A stretch of DNA of 5,324 bases from Novosphingobium sp. (GTDB lineage Bacteria > Pseudomonadota > Alphaproteobacteria > Sphingomonadales > Sphingomonadaceae), in the NCBI GenBank assembly GCA_028697875.1, contig JAQVEQ010000191.1:1-5324 (forward strand), read 5' to 3'. A model generated the notes under the pieces. That model was given only the letters and a program-made list of their open reading frames with translations. It was not told where the DNA came from and ran no database searches. Position 1 is the stretch's first letter; every line of letters starts with the position of its first letter. Shown here one piece after another: positions 1-5,324 of the stretch. The translations under genes were made by a program, and so were the position numbers.

Positions 1-416
1 TCGGAAGGGCAGGTGACGAGCAGCGCGACTTGCCGGTCGTGCCGGGTCGGGCCGAACAGATCGCGCGCCCGGTCTTCCAGCCGCTTCTCCCCGGCGAAGA
101 ATTCCGCTTCGTCGCATACCGGCAAGGCCGTCCGTCCGCTCAGGACGCAGAGCGCCGATCTCACAACCGCAAGCGTCGGCAACACCCGGCTTTCCAGCCG
201 GCCGAGCGAGGACAGCCCGCGTGCCATCAGCGCCTGCTGCAGTTCGCGCAGGTCGTGATGACGGAACGCCAGATAAGCCGCCAGGTTTGCCGCGCTCGGG
301 CGGAATTCCGGCTGGATGTCCCAGCGCTCCCAGCCAGCCAGACGCGTTTCGCATCCGGCGCCGATTTGCGCGATCAATTCCTCGATATTCTCAAGCAGCC
401 TGGCGGGCTCCGGCAT
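1..416 (-). CDS. Pyruvate kinase-like protein, N-terminal part (cut by window edge)
   Basis: The reading frame is open from ATG at 416 to the left edge, giving 138 residues with no stop. The start is supported by AGGAG five bases upstream. Residues 41-88 carry a conserved-looking helical stretch (SAANLAAYLAFRHHDLRELQ at 41-60, then GLSSLGRLESRVL at 67-79). I recognise this from the N-terminal extension of large, roughly 600-residue proteins annotated as pyruvate kinase. Residues 130-138 (VALLVTCPS) fit the first barrel strand of that family, where classical pyruvate kinases have a KIVCTIGP-like segment. A classical enzyme begins near this strand, so about 125 residues precede the barrel here. 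The expected reaction is phosphoenolpyruvate plus ADP to pyruvate plus ATP in the cytosol, but the catalytic residues lie outside the window and activity cannot be judged. The gene follows the D-lactate dehydrogenase by 72 bp on the same strand, which suits a pyruvate-forming role. The family call rests on memory of these motifs, not on a search. Confidence 0.65.
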   Translation of the reverse strand, partial: MPEPARLLENIEELIAQIGAGCETRLAGWERWDIQPEFRPSAANLAAYLAFRHHDLRELQQALMARGLSSLGRLESRVLPTLAVVRSALCVLSGRTALPVCDEAEFFAGEKRLEDRARDLFGPTRHDRQVALLVTCPS

Positions 417-421
417 GCCGA

Positions 422-426
422 CTCCT
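422..426 (-). promoter_or_regulatory. Shine-Dalgarno of the pyruvate kinase-like gene
   Basis: On the minus strand AGGAG is followed by five bases (TCGGC) and then ATG at 416. This is a near-ideal ribosome binding site. It decides the start over the in-frame TTG at 443, which lies upstream of the site. Confidence 0.7.
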
Positions 427-460
427 GTGACTTTTGGGGCCAAGCCTGCTTGCGGGCGCA

Positions 461-479
461 GTGTGACGGTTGTGTGACG
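461..479 (-). repeat. Tandem direct repeat, 11-bp period, in the intergenic gap
   Basis: Two perfect 8-bp copies (plus strand GTGTGACG at 461-468 and 472-479; minus strand CGTCACAC) are separated by 3 bp, so the centres lie 11 bp apart, about one helical turn. The pair sits between the dehydrogenase stop and the pyruvate kinase-like start, about 45 bases upstream of that ATG. A third partial copy, TGTGAC at 426-431, overlaps the ribosome binding site region. Direct repeats with 11-bp spacing are typical of operators for OmpR/PhoB-family response regulators. The sequence is only loosely like a Pho box, so the repeat is what is seen and an operator role is inference. Confidence 0.4.
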
Positions 480-488
480 CGCCGGAGG

Positions 489-1496
489 TTAGCGGACCAG
501 GTCCTGCGTGATCCGGTTTTCCAACGGCTCGCCCGCTTGCGCAGCGGAGAGGTTGGCAATGGTGGTCCGGGCAATCGCGGTCAGCGCTTCTTCGGTCAGG
601 AAGGCCTGGTGCCCGGTGACCAGCACGTTGGGAAAAGTCAGCAGGCGCTGGAACGTGTCGTCCTGGACGATTTCGTCCGAAAGGTCGCGGAAGAACAGGT
701 CGCCCTCCTGTTCGTACACGTCGAGCGCAACCCCGCCGACCTTGCCGCTCTTGAGGGCTTCGATCAGGGCGAATGTATCGATCAGGCCGCCGCGGCTGGT
801 GTTGACCAGCAGCAGGCCGGGCCGCGCCGCTTCGAGGGCGGCGGCATCGATCAGGTGCTTGCTCCTGGGGGTGAGCGGGCAGTGCAGGGTGACGATCTCC
901 GCTTCGCGCAGCAGTTCTTCGCGCGGAACATAACGCACGCCGGCTTCCAGCAAGCTCTGGTCCTCGACCGGGTCCGAAGCCAGCACGTGGCAATGGAATC
1001 CCACTTGCAGGGTTCGCGCGACGATCGCACCGATCCTGCCGGTGCCGACCACGCCCACGACGCGGTGATGGAGGTTGCGGCCGACCAGCCCGTCCAGTGC
1101 GAAGTTGTTCTCGCGCGTCCTGGCCCACGCGCGGTGTATCTTGCGGTCGAGCGCGAGCAGCAGGCCGATGGCGAACTCGGCTACGGCATGCGGCGAATAG
1201 GCGGGCACCCGGACCACCGTGATATCGAGCGCCGCCGCGGCCGCGAGATCGACATTGTTGAAACCGGCGCAGCGAAGCGCGACCAGCCTGATGCCGAGGT
1301 CCGCCAGCTTTTCCAGAGTATCCTTGTCGAGCCGGTCGTTGACGAACACGCAAACCGCGCCGCATCCGGCGGCCAGCGTTGCTGTCGTGGCGTCGAGATC
1401 CGCGTCGAAGAACACGAGTTCGTGCCCGTGATCGGCATTGGCGGCCGAGAGATACAAGCGGTCGTATTTGCGCGTTCCGAATATGGCGACCCGCAT
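489..1496 (-). CDS. ldhA: D-lactate dehydrogenase, LdhA type (2-hydroxyacid dehydrogenase)
   Basis: This is a 335-residue cytosolic NAD-dependent enzyme predicted to reduce pyruvate to D-lactate. Length and sequence run closely with E. coli LdhA (329 residues) from end to end. The substrate-side motif RCAGFNNVDL is at 75-84 and VRVPAYSPHAVAEFAIG at 95-111. The Rossmann motif GTGRIG is at 151-156, and Asp175 after the second strand suits NAD over NADP. The catalytic triad is complete: Arg235 in NTSRGGLID, Glu264 in VYEQEGDLFF, and His296 in TGHQAFLT. QDD at 278-280 is also kept. The start ATG at 1496 has GGAG eight bases upstream, and the stop is TAA. The gene lies 54 bp downstream of glgX on the same strand, so it may be cotranscribed with the glycogen genes, though its own ribosome site allows independent translation. 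Activity on a related 2-oxoacid such as hydroxypyruvate or phenylpyruvate cannot be excluded, but the match to LdhA is much better than to glycerate or phosphoglycerate dehydrogenases. Confidence 0.93.
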   Translation of the reverse strand: MRVAIFGTRKYDRLYLSAANADHGHELVFFDADLDATTATLAAGCGAVCVFVNDRLDKDTLEKLADLGIRLVALRCAGFNNVDLAAAAALDITVVRVPAYSPHAVAEFAIGLLLALDRKIHRAWARTRENNFALDGLVGRNLHHRVVGVVGTGRIGAIVARTLQVGFHCHVLASDPVEDQSLLEAGVRYVPREELLREAEIVTLHCPLTPRSKHLIDAAALEAARPGLLLVNTSRGGLIDTFALIEALKSGKVGGVALDVYEQEGDLFFRDLSDEIVQDDTFQRLLTFPNVLVTGHQAFLTEEALTAIARTTIANLSAAQAGEPLENRITQDLVR

Positions 1497-1504
1497 GTCT
1501 CTTT

Positions 1505-1508
1505 CTCC
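1505..1508 (-). promoter_or_regulatory. Shine-Dalgarno of the D-lactate dehydrogenase gene
   Basis: On the minus strand GGAG lies eight bases before ATG at 1496, within the purine-rich run GGAGAAAGAGA. It supports the chosen start. No -10/-35 pair that I would trust is visible in the 54-bp gap between glgX and this gene. Confidence 0.7.
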
Positions 1509-1550
1509 AGGCAGCGATCGTGCAGTGGCGGCCAGTCTAACACGACTGTG

Positions 1551-3356
1551 CTACGGTTGAATTGTCCGGCATGTCACCGACCGTGCGGGCCGCTCGACAG
1601 ACAGGGTGTAGGGCTGCAGCGGGTCGTCCGAACGGTAGACGAAACCGGGCGCTGCCGGACTTTCCCAATCGCCGACAGTCATGCCGCCGCCATCGAGACG
1701 CTGCCATTCCCCGGCATCGGGAAAGGCCGCGAACCAGTGGGCGTGTTCCGCGCGCCAGGCGGCCAGGGCTGCGACGTGGTCTTCCAGGGCAGTGTCCCTG
1801 TTCTCCCAGTCGACCCAGGTAATCGGGTTGTCCTGCGCATAGGCGTTGTTGTTGCCTTGCTGGGTTCTGGCGAACTCATCGCCGGCCGTCAGCATTACGG
1901 TGCCGGTGGAAGCGAACAGGGTGCCGAGCAGCGCGCGCAAGTCGGCCTGGCGCCGGGTCAGGATTTCGACATCGTCGCTCGGGCCTTCCGCGCCGTTGTT
2001 CCAGCTGAAGTTTTCGCCATGGCCGTCGCGGTTGTCTTCGCCATTGGCGTGGTTGTGGCGCTGGGCATAGGCGACCGTGTCGGCGAGAGTGAAACCGTCG
2101 TGCGCGGCGAGGAAATTGACGCTGCGGCACTGCGGCCCGAAAATGTCCGACGATCCGGCGATCCGTGTGGCGAGTGTGCCGATCCCCGCGCCTTCGTCGC
2201 CACGCCAGAAGCTGCGCACGTCGTCGCGGTAGCGGTCGTTCCATTCGAGCCAGTTGGGCGGGAAACGGCCGAGCTGGTAGCCACCGGGGCCGATGTCCCA
2301 TGGCTCGGCGATCAGCACCCGGTCGGCCAGCCAGGGATCGCGCGCGATTTCCGCGAAGATCGGGGCGTCGGGGGAAAATCCCGGCCCGCGCGCCAGAACC
2401 GGGGCGAGGTCGAAGCGGAACCCGTCCACGCCGCAATGCTTCACGAAATGGCGCAGGGTGTCGAGCGCCATGCGCCGCACTGCCGGATTGGCGAAATCGA
2501 GGGTGTTGCCGCAGCCGGTATCGTTGATGAGCGCGCCGCCAGGTTCGTGCGCATAAGCCGCGTTGTCGAGGCCGCGCAGCGAGAGGATACCGCCATGGAC
2601 GTCGCTCTCCCCCGTATGGTTGAGCACGAGGTCGAGAACGACCCCGATCCCTTCGGCGTGGAGCGCGGCGACCGTTTCGCGCAGTTCCGCGACCCCGCCG
2701 GGGCAGAGCCCCGGATCGAGCGCCATGGGAACGACGGGGTTGTAGCCCCAGGCGTTCCTCAGGCCGAGCGGGGGCAGGTGGCGTTCGTCGATCCACGCGG
2801 CGATCGGCATCAGTTCGACTGCCGTGACGTGCAGCTTCCTGAAATGCGCGACGACGGCGGGATGCGCCAGCGCGGCCACGGTCCCGCGCAGCCTTGCCGG
2901 GATATCGGGGTGCAGCATCGTAAAGCCGCGCACGTTGAGTTCGTAGATCAGCCCGCCGGGGGTGAAGCACGGCGGGCGGCGCAGGCATTCGGGCAGCAGC
3001 CCCGGGACCACCGCCTTGGGCACGATATCCGCCGTGTCCTCCCCGTATTGGGTCAGGCGGGTGCTCTGCACGAAACGGCTGTCGAGCTCCAGCGCATGGG
3101 GATCGACCAGCAGCTTGGCCGGGTCGAACCACTGGCCGCGTTCCGGGGCCCATTCCCCGTCCGCGCGATAGCCGTAAAGCGCGCCTTCGCGTTTGCCGGG
3201 CAGTTCGGCGACCCAGTTGTCGCCGGCGCGTTCCATCGCGATGCGCCGTTCCCGCCCGTCCTCGAACAGGCAGAGAGTTATCGCATGGGCCCGTGGCGCG
3301 CGAACCGCGAAGTGTGTTGCGCCGTCCGCAATTCTCGCGCCCGGTTCGTCGATCAT
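1551..3356 (-). CDS. glgX: Glycogen debranching enzyme GlgX (GH13 isoamylase type)
   Basis: This 601-residue cytosolic glycoside hydrolase is predicted to cleave alpha-1,6 branches, in E. coli mainly the short stubs left by glycogen phosphorylase. An N-terminal CBM48-like beta domain occupies roughly 10-120 (YGYRADGEW at 61-69, FDPAKLLVDPHAL at 77-89). The GH13 barrel follows: LIYELNVRGFT 136-146, WGYNPV 203-208, region I LDLVLNHT 241-248, region II GFRFDLA 312-318 with nucleophile Asp316, region III IAEPWD 349-354 with acid/base Glu351, and region IV NFLAAHDGFTL 414-424 with His419 and Asp420. GNNNAYAQDNPITWVDW at 501-517 is a GlgX/isoamylase signature. The protein is about 55 residues shorter than E. 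coli GlgX (657), mostly because the C-terminal beta domain after about 545 is small. The start ATG at 3356 overlaps the glgA stop (ATGA). The same frame stays open upstream to 4487, but that part is antisense-free shadow of glgA in another frame and lacks GlgX similarity. The stop is TAG. Confidence 0.95.
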   Translation of the reverse strand: MIDEPGARIADGATHFAVRAPRAHAITLCLFEDGRERRIAMERAGDNWVAELPGKREGALYGYRADGEWAPERGQWFDPAKLLVDPHALELDSRFVQSTRLTQYGEDTADIVPKAVVPGLLPECLRRPPCFTPGGLIYELNVRGFTMLHPDIPARLRGTVAALAHPAVVAHFRKLHVTAVELMPIAAWIDERHLPPLGLRNAWGYNPVVPMALDPGLCPGGVAELRETVAALHAEGIGVVLDLVLNHTGESDVHGGILSLRGLDNAAYAHEPGGALINDTGCGNTLDFANPAVRRMALDTLRHFVKHCGVDGFRFDLAPVLARGPGFSPDAPIFAEIARDPWLADRVLIAEPWDIGPGGYQLGRFPPNWLEWNDRYRDDVRSFWRGDEGAGIGTLATRIAGSSDIFGPQCRSVNFLAAHDGFTLADTVAYAQRHNHANGEDNRDGHGENFSWNNGAEGPSDDVEILTRRQADLRALLGTLFASTGTVMLTAGDEFARTQQGNNNAYAQDNPITWVDWENRDTALEDHVAALAAWRAEHAHWFAAFPDAGEWQRLDGGGMTVGDWESPAAPGFVYRSDDPLQPYTLSVERPARSVTCRTIQP

Positions 3357-4801
3357 GTCACCAGGGATGCGTAGAGATCGGCATAGGCCTTGCCGCTGCG
3401 GGCCCAGGAGAAATCGCACTTCATTCCGTTGCGCTGGATCGTGCGCCATGCGTCCGGCTGCTGATAGAGCGCGACCGTGCGGCTGATCGCGGCGCGCAGG
3501 GCATGGTAATTGACCCCGTCGAACTGCACCCCCGTGGCCGTCCCGGCGCCTAGCGCCGCGATATTGGCGTCGATCACCGTGTCGGCGAGGCCGCCGGTGC
3601 GCGCCACTACCGGCACGCAGCCATAGGCGAGGGCATAGAGCTGGGTCAGGCCGCAGGGTTCGAACCGGCTGGGCACAAGGATCGCATCGCCGCCTGCCTG
3701 CATCCGGTGGGCGAGCGGTTCGTCGTAGCCGATCCGGATCCCGATCCGCCCCGGGTGGCGCGCGGCTGCGGCGTGCAGCCCGGCCTCCAGCGCCGCGTCG
3801 CCCGAACCGAGCAGGGCCAGCCTGCCGCCAATGCCGACAAGGTGGTCGAGCACTTCGAGCAGCACGTCCATGCCTTTCTGCCAGGTGAGCCGGCTGACCA
3901 CGACGAACAGGGGGCCGTCGTCCTGTTCCAGCCCGAACTCCTCTTCCAGCGCACGCTTGTTGGGCGCCCGGCGGGCCAGGCTGCGCAGGCCGAAACTGGC
4001 GGCGATGGAGCGGTCCGTTTCGGGGTTCCACAGCGCCGTGTCGATCCCGTTGACGATGCCGTGGACCCGGTTTTCGTGGGCCATTATCACGCCTTCCAGG
4101 CCCATCCCGAATTGCGGGCTGCGGATCTCGGCGGCGTAGGTCGGACTGACCGTGGTAATCGCACCCGCCGCCTCGAGCCCCGCTTTCAGGAAGCCGACGC
4201 CGCCGTGGTATTCGACGCCGTGCATCGACCACGCGCTGTCCGGCAGGCCGAGTTGAGGAAACACCTCCGCGCCGAAATATCCCTGGAAGGCGATGTTGTG
4301 AATCGTGATGACCGAGGCGATCGCCCTCCCGCCGTCCGCCGGGGCGAAACGGAGATAGGCCAGCGCCATCGCCGCCTGCCAGTCGTGGGCGTGGACGAGG
4401 TCGAAGCGTTTGCGCTTGATCGCGCCTCCGGCAAGGTCCGCCGCCGCCCGGCCGAACGCGGCGAAGCGGCGCCAGTTGTCGGCCCAATCGTGCCCTGCCG
4501 GGTCGGCATAGGGGCCGCCCTCGCGGGCAAAGAAGCCGGGCGCGTCGAGCACGACCAGCGGGTGATCGCCGAGCGTGGCCGACACCAGCCGGGCCGGCTC
4601 GCCCATCAGCGAGGGATAGGCGTGGAGCAACCGCCCCTTGCCGATCGCGCGCATGACCGAGGGGTAGCCGGGCAGCATGGTCGTCATCGCGACCCCGTGA
4701 GGCGCGACGGCGCCGGGCAGGGCGCCTGCCACGTCGGCCAGTCCGCCGGTCTTGATAAGCGGCACTGCCTCGGATGCGAGCGAGAGGACCGATAGCGCCA
4801 T
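3353..4801 (-). CDS. glgA: Glycogen synthase (ADP-glucose dependent, GT5)
   Basis: This complete 482-residue enzyme transfers glucose from ADP-glucose to the non-reducing end of alpha-1,4-glucan. It has the two-Rossmann GT-B fold and a length typical of bacterial GlgA (E. coli 477). The N-terminal lobe has KTGGLADV at 17-24, where Lys17 matches the ADP-glucose-binding lysine, HAHDW at 137-141, and IHNIAFQGYF at 167-176. The linker motif VNGIDTALWNP is at 250-260. The C-terminal lobe has SRLTWQKGMD at 303-312, where Arg304 and Lys309 fit the nucleotide-phosphate ligands, SRFEPCGLTQLYAL at 378-391, where Glu381 fits the retaining-mechanism glutamate, and RTGGLADTV at 401-409. The start is ATG at 4801, which shares one base with the glgC TAA. 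The open frame continues 59 codons upstream inside glgC, but that part has no family similarity and MALSVLSLASE is the normal GlgA N-terminus. The only ribosome-site hint is AGG about eight bases upstream within glgC, so reinitiation after glgC is likely. Confidence 0.97.
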   Translation of the reverse strand: MALSVLSLASEAVPLIKTGGLADVAGALPGAVAPHGVAMTTMLPGYPSVMRAIGKGRLLHAYPSLMGEPARLVSATLGDHPLVVLDAPGFFAREGGPYADPAGHDWADNWRRFAAFGRAAADLAGGAIKRKRFDLVHAHDWQAAMALAYLRFAPADGGRAIASVITIHNIAFQGYFGAEVFPQLGLPDSAWSMHGVEYHGGVGFLKAGLEAAGAITTVSPTYAAEIRSPQFGMGLEGVIMAHENRVHGIVNGIDTALWNPETDRSIAASFGLRSLARRAPNKRALEEEFGLEQDDGPLFVVVSRLTWQKGMDVLLEVLDHLVGIGGRLALLGSGDAALEAGLHAAAARHPGRIGIRIGYDEPLAHRMQAGGDAILVPSRFEPCGLTQLYALAYGCVPVVARTGGLADTVIDANIAALGAGTATGVQFDGVNYHALRAAISRTVALYQQPDAWRTIQRNGMKCDFSWARSGKAYADLYASLVT

Positions 4802-5324
4802 TATTCGGCCTGCAGTTTGTCGATCATCGCCTTGGTGATCAGGCACACGCCCTTGTCGGTGCGGCGGAAACGCCGGGCGTCGAGTTCCGGGTCTTCGCCC
4901 ACCACCAGCCCTTCGGGAATGCGCACGCCGGAATCGACGATCACTTTCGACAGCCGCGCGTGCCGCCCGATGTTGCAATAGGGCATAATCACCGCCTGCT
5001 CGGCGCTGGAATAACTGCCCATCTTGACCCCGGTGAACAGCAGGCTGCGATAGGCGGTCGCGCCCGAGACGATGCAGTCCTGCGAAATCAGCGAGGAAAT
5101 CGCCTGGCCGCGCCGCCCATTCTCGTCATGGACGAACTTGGCCGGGGCGGAGACGACCTGGTCGGTCCAGATCGGCCATTCGCGGTCGTACATGTTGAGC
5201 TTGGGCACCACGTCGGTGAGGTCGAGATTGGCCTCGAAATAGGCGTCGAGCGTGCCGACGTCGCGCCAGTATTCCTCGATCTCCTCGGCCGCGCGAATGC
5301 AGCTGCTGGTGAAGCGGTGGGCCA
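4801..5324 (-). CDS. glgC: Glucose-1-phosphate adenylyltransferase, C-terminal part (start beyond window)
   Basis: The final 173 codons of ADP-glucose pyrophosphorylase are present. The family is about 420-430 residues, so some 250 N-terminal residues with the nucleotide-binding GGGxGxRL region lie past the right edge. The enzyme makes ADP-glucose and pyrophosphate from glucose-1-phosphate and ATP, the committed step of glycogen synthesis. The fragment begins at the end of the catalytic domain with YWRDVGTLDAYFEANLDL (fragment residues 18-35). The Asp of WRDVGT corresponds to a metal-linked residue in the E. coli enzyme (D276). Next come YDREWPIWT and PAKFVHDENGRRG, then the left-handed beta-helix domain (about 75-142 of the fragment) with SLLFTGVKMGSYS, IGRHARLSKVIVDSGV and IPEGLVVGEDPELDARRF, ending in CLITKAMIDKL. 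The wording of this domain resembles alphaproteobacterial GlgC more than the enterobacterial one. A GTG at 5211 is an internal valine of the conserved LTDVVPKLN stretch, not a start. The TAA stop overlaps the glgA ATG by one base. Confidence 0.97.
   Translation of the reverse strand, partial: AHRFTSSCIRAAEEIEEYWRDVGTLDAYFEANLDLTDVVPKLNMYDREWPIWTDQVVSAPAKFVHDENGRRGQAISSLISQDCIVSGATAYRSLLFTGVKMGSYSSAEQAVIMPYCNIGRHARLSKVIVDSGVRIPEGLVVGEDPELDARRFRRTDKGVCLITKAMIDKLQAE

Noticed and set aside
461..479. CRP-type site (TGTGA-N6-TCACA)
   Set aside because: The TGTGA units are direct, not inverted, and no matching TCACA arm lies at the right spacing.
455..483. GGCGC/GCGCC inverted repeat as a terminator after ldhA
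   Set aside because: The stem is 5 bp with a 19-base loop and lacks a T-tract.
1533..1548. Hairpin CAGTC/GACTG after glgX as a terminator
   Set aside because: The stem is only 5 bp with a 6-base loop and no T-run follows on either strand, so it is too weak to call.
30..3374. Plus-strand 1,114-residue ORF as a real gene
   Set aside because: It lies opposite well-supported glgX and ldhA with complete catalytic motifs, crosses gene boundaries, and has no recognisable domain.
3357..4487. N-terminal extension of the glgX frame
   Set aside because: The open frame continues through glgA, but the extra residues are Arg/Pro/Gly-rich shadow sequence. ATG at 3356 gives the expected GlgX N-terminus.
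3707..4795. Plus-strand 362-residue ORF
   Set aside because: It is entirely antisense to glgA, low in recognisable motifs, and explained by high GC codon structure.
4802..4978. 59-residue N-terminal extension of GlgA
   Set aside because: It overlaps glgC in another frame and lacks similarity. MALSVLSLASE at 4801 is the standard GlgA start.
5209..5211. GTG as start of a separate 136-residue protein
   Set aside because: The frame is open and clearly GlgC upstream to the window edge, and this codon is an internal valine in a conserved stretch.

Overview
The window is a GC-rich, densely packed stretch with every supported gene on the minus strand. In transcription order (right to left) it holds: the 3' part of glgC (ADP-glucose pyrophosphorylase), complete glgA (glycogen synthase), complete glgX (glycogen debranching enzyme), a complete LdhA-type D-lactate dehydrogenase, and the 5' part of a gene whose product resembles the N-terminus of a large, non-classical pyruvate kinase-like family. 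The GlgC C-terminus reads like alphaproteobacterial ADP-glucose pyrophosphorylases (Agrobacterium/Rhodobacter type). With the high GC and the GlgX style, this suggests an alphaproteobacterium, possibly of the Sphingomonadales. The genus cannot be fixed from this window.

Layout: 4801-5324 is glgC (its start lies beyond the right edge). glgC and glgA overlap by one base (TAATG), and glgA and glgX overlap by four bases (ATGA), so the three glycogen genes look translationally coupled. A 54-bp gap follows glgX, then the dehydrogenase (489-1496) with its own good Shine-Dalgarno. A 72-bp gap follows, then the pyruvate kinase-like gene (1-416, cut by the left edge), also with a strong Shine-Dalgarno. 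No convincing terminator interrupts the series, so one transcript over all five genes is plausible but unproven.

How the genes fit together: GlgC makes ADP-glucose, GlgA polymerises it into alpha-1,4-glucan, and GlgX trims branches during breakdown. The last two genes sit at the other end of glycolysis: a pyruvate kinase-like protein would form pyruvate and the lactate dehydrogenase would reduce it to D-lactate while recycling NADH. The locus thus pairs carbon storage with overflow or fermentative disposal of carbon. No branching enzyme (glgB) or phosphorylase (glgP) lies in the window. They could be just outside it.

Nothing here is a clearly new system. The points most worth a second look are the ldhA plus pyruvate kinase-like pair attached to a glycogen operon, the N-terminal extension of the kinase-like protein, and an 11-bp-period direct repeat in the gap before that gene. 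The very long plus-strand open frames are shadows of the minus-strand genes.
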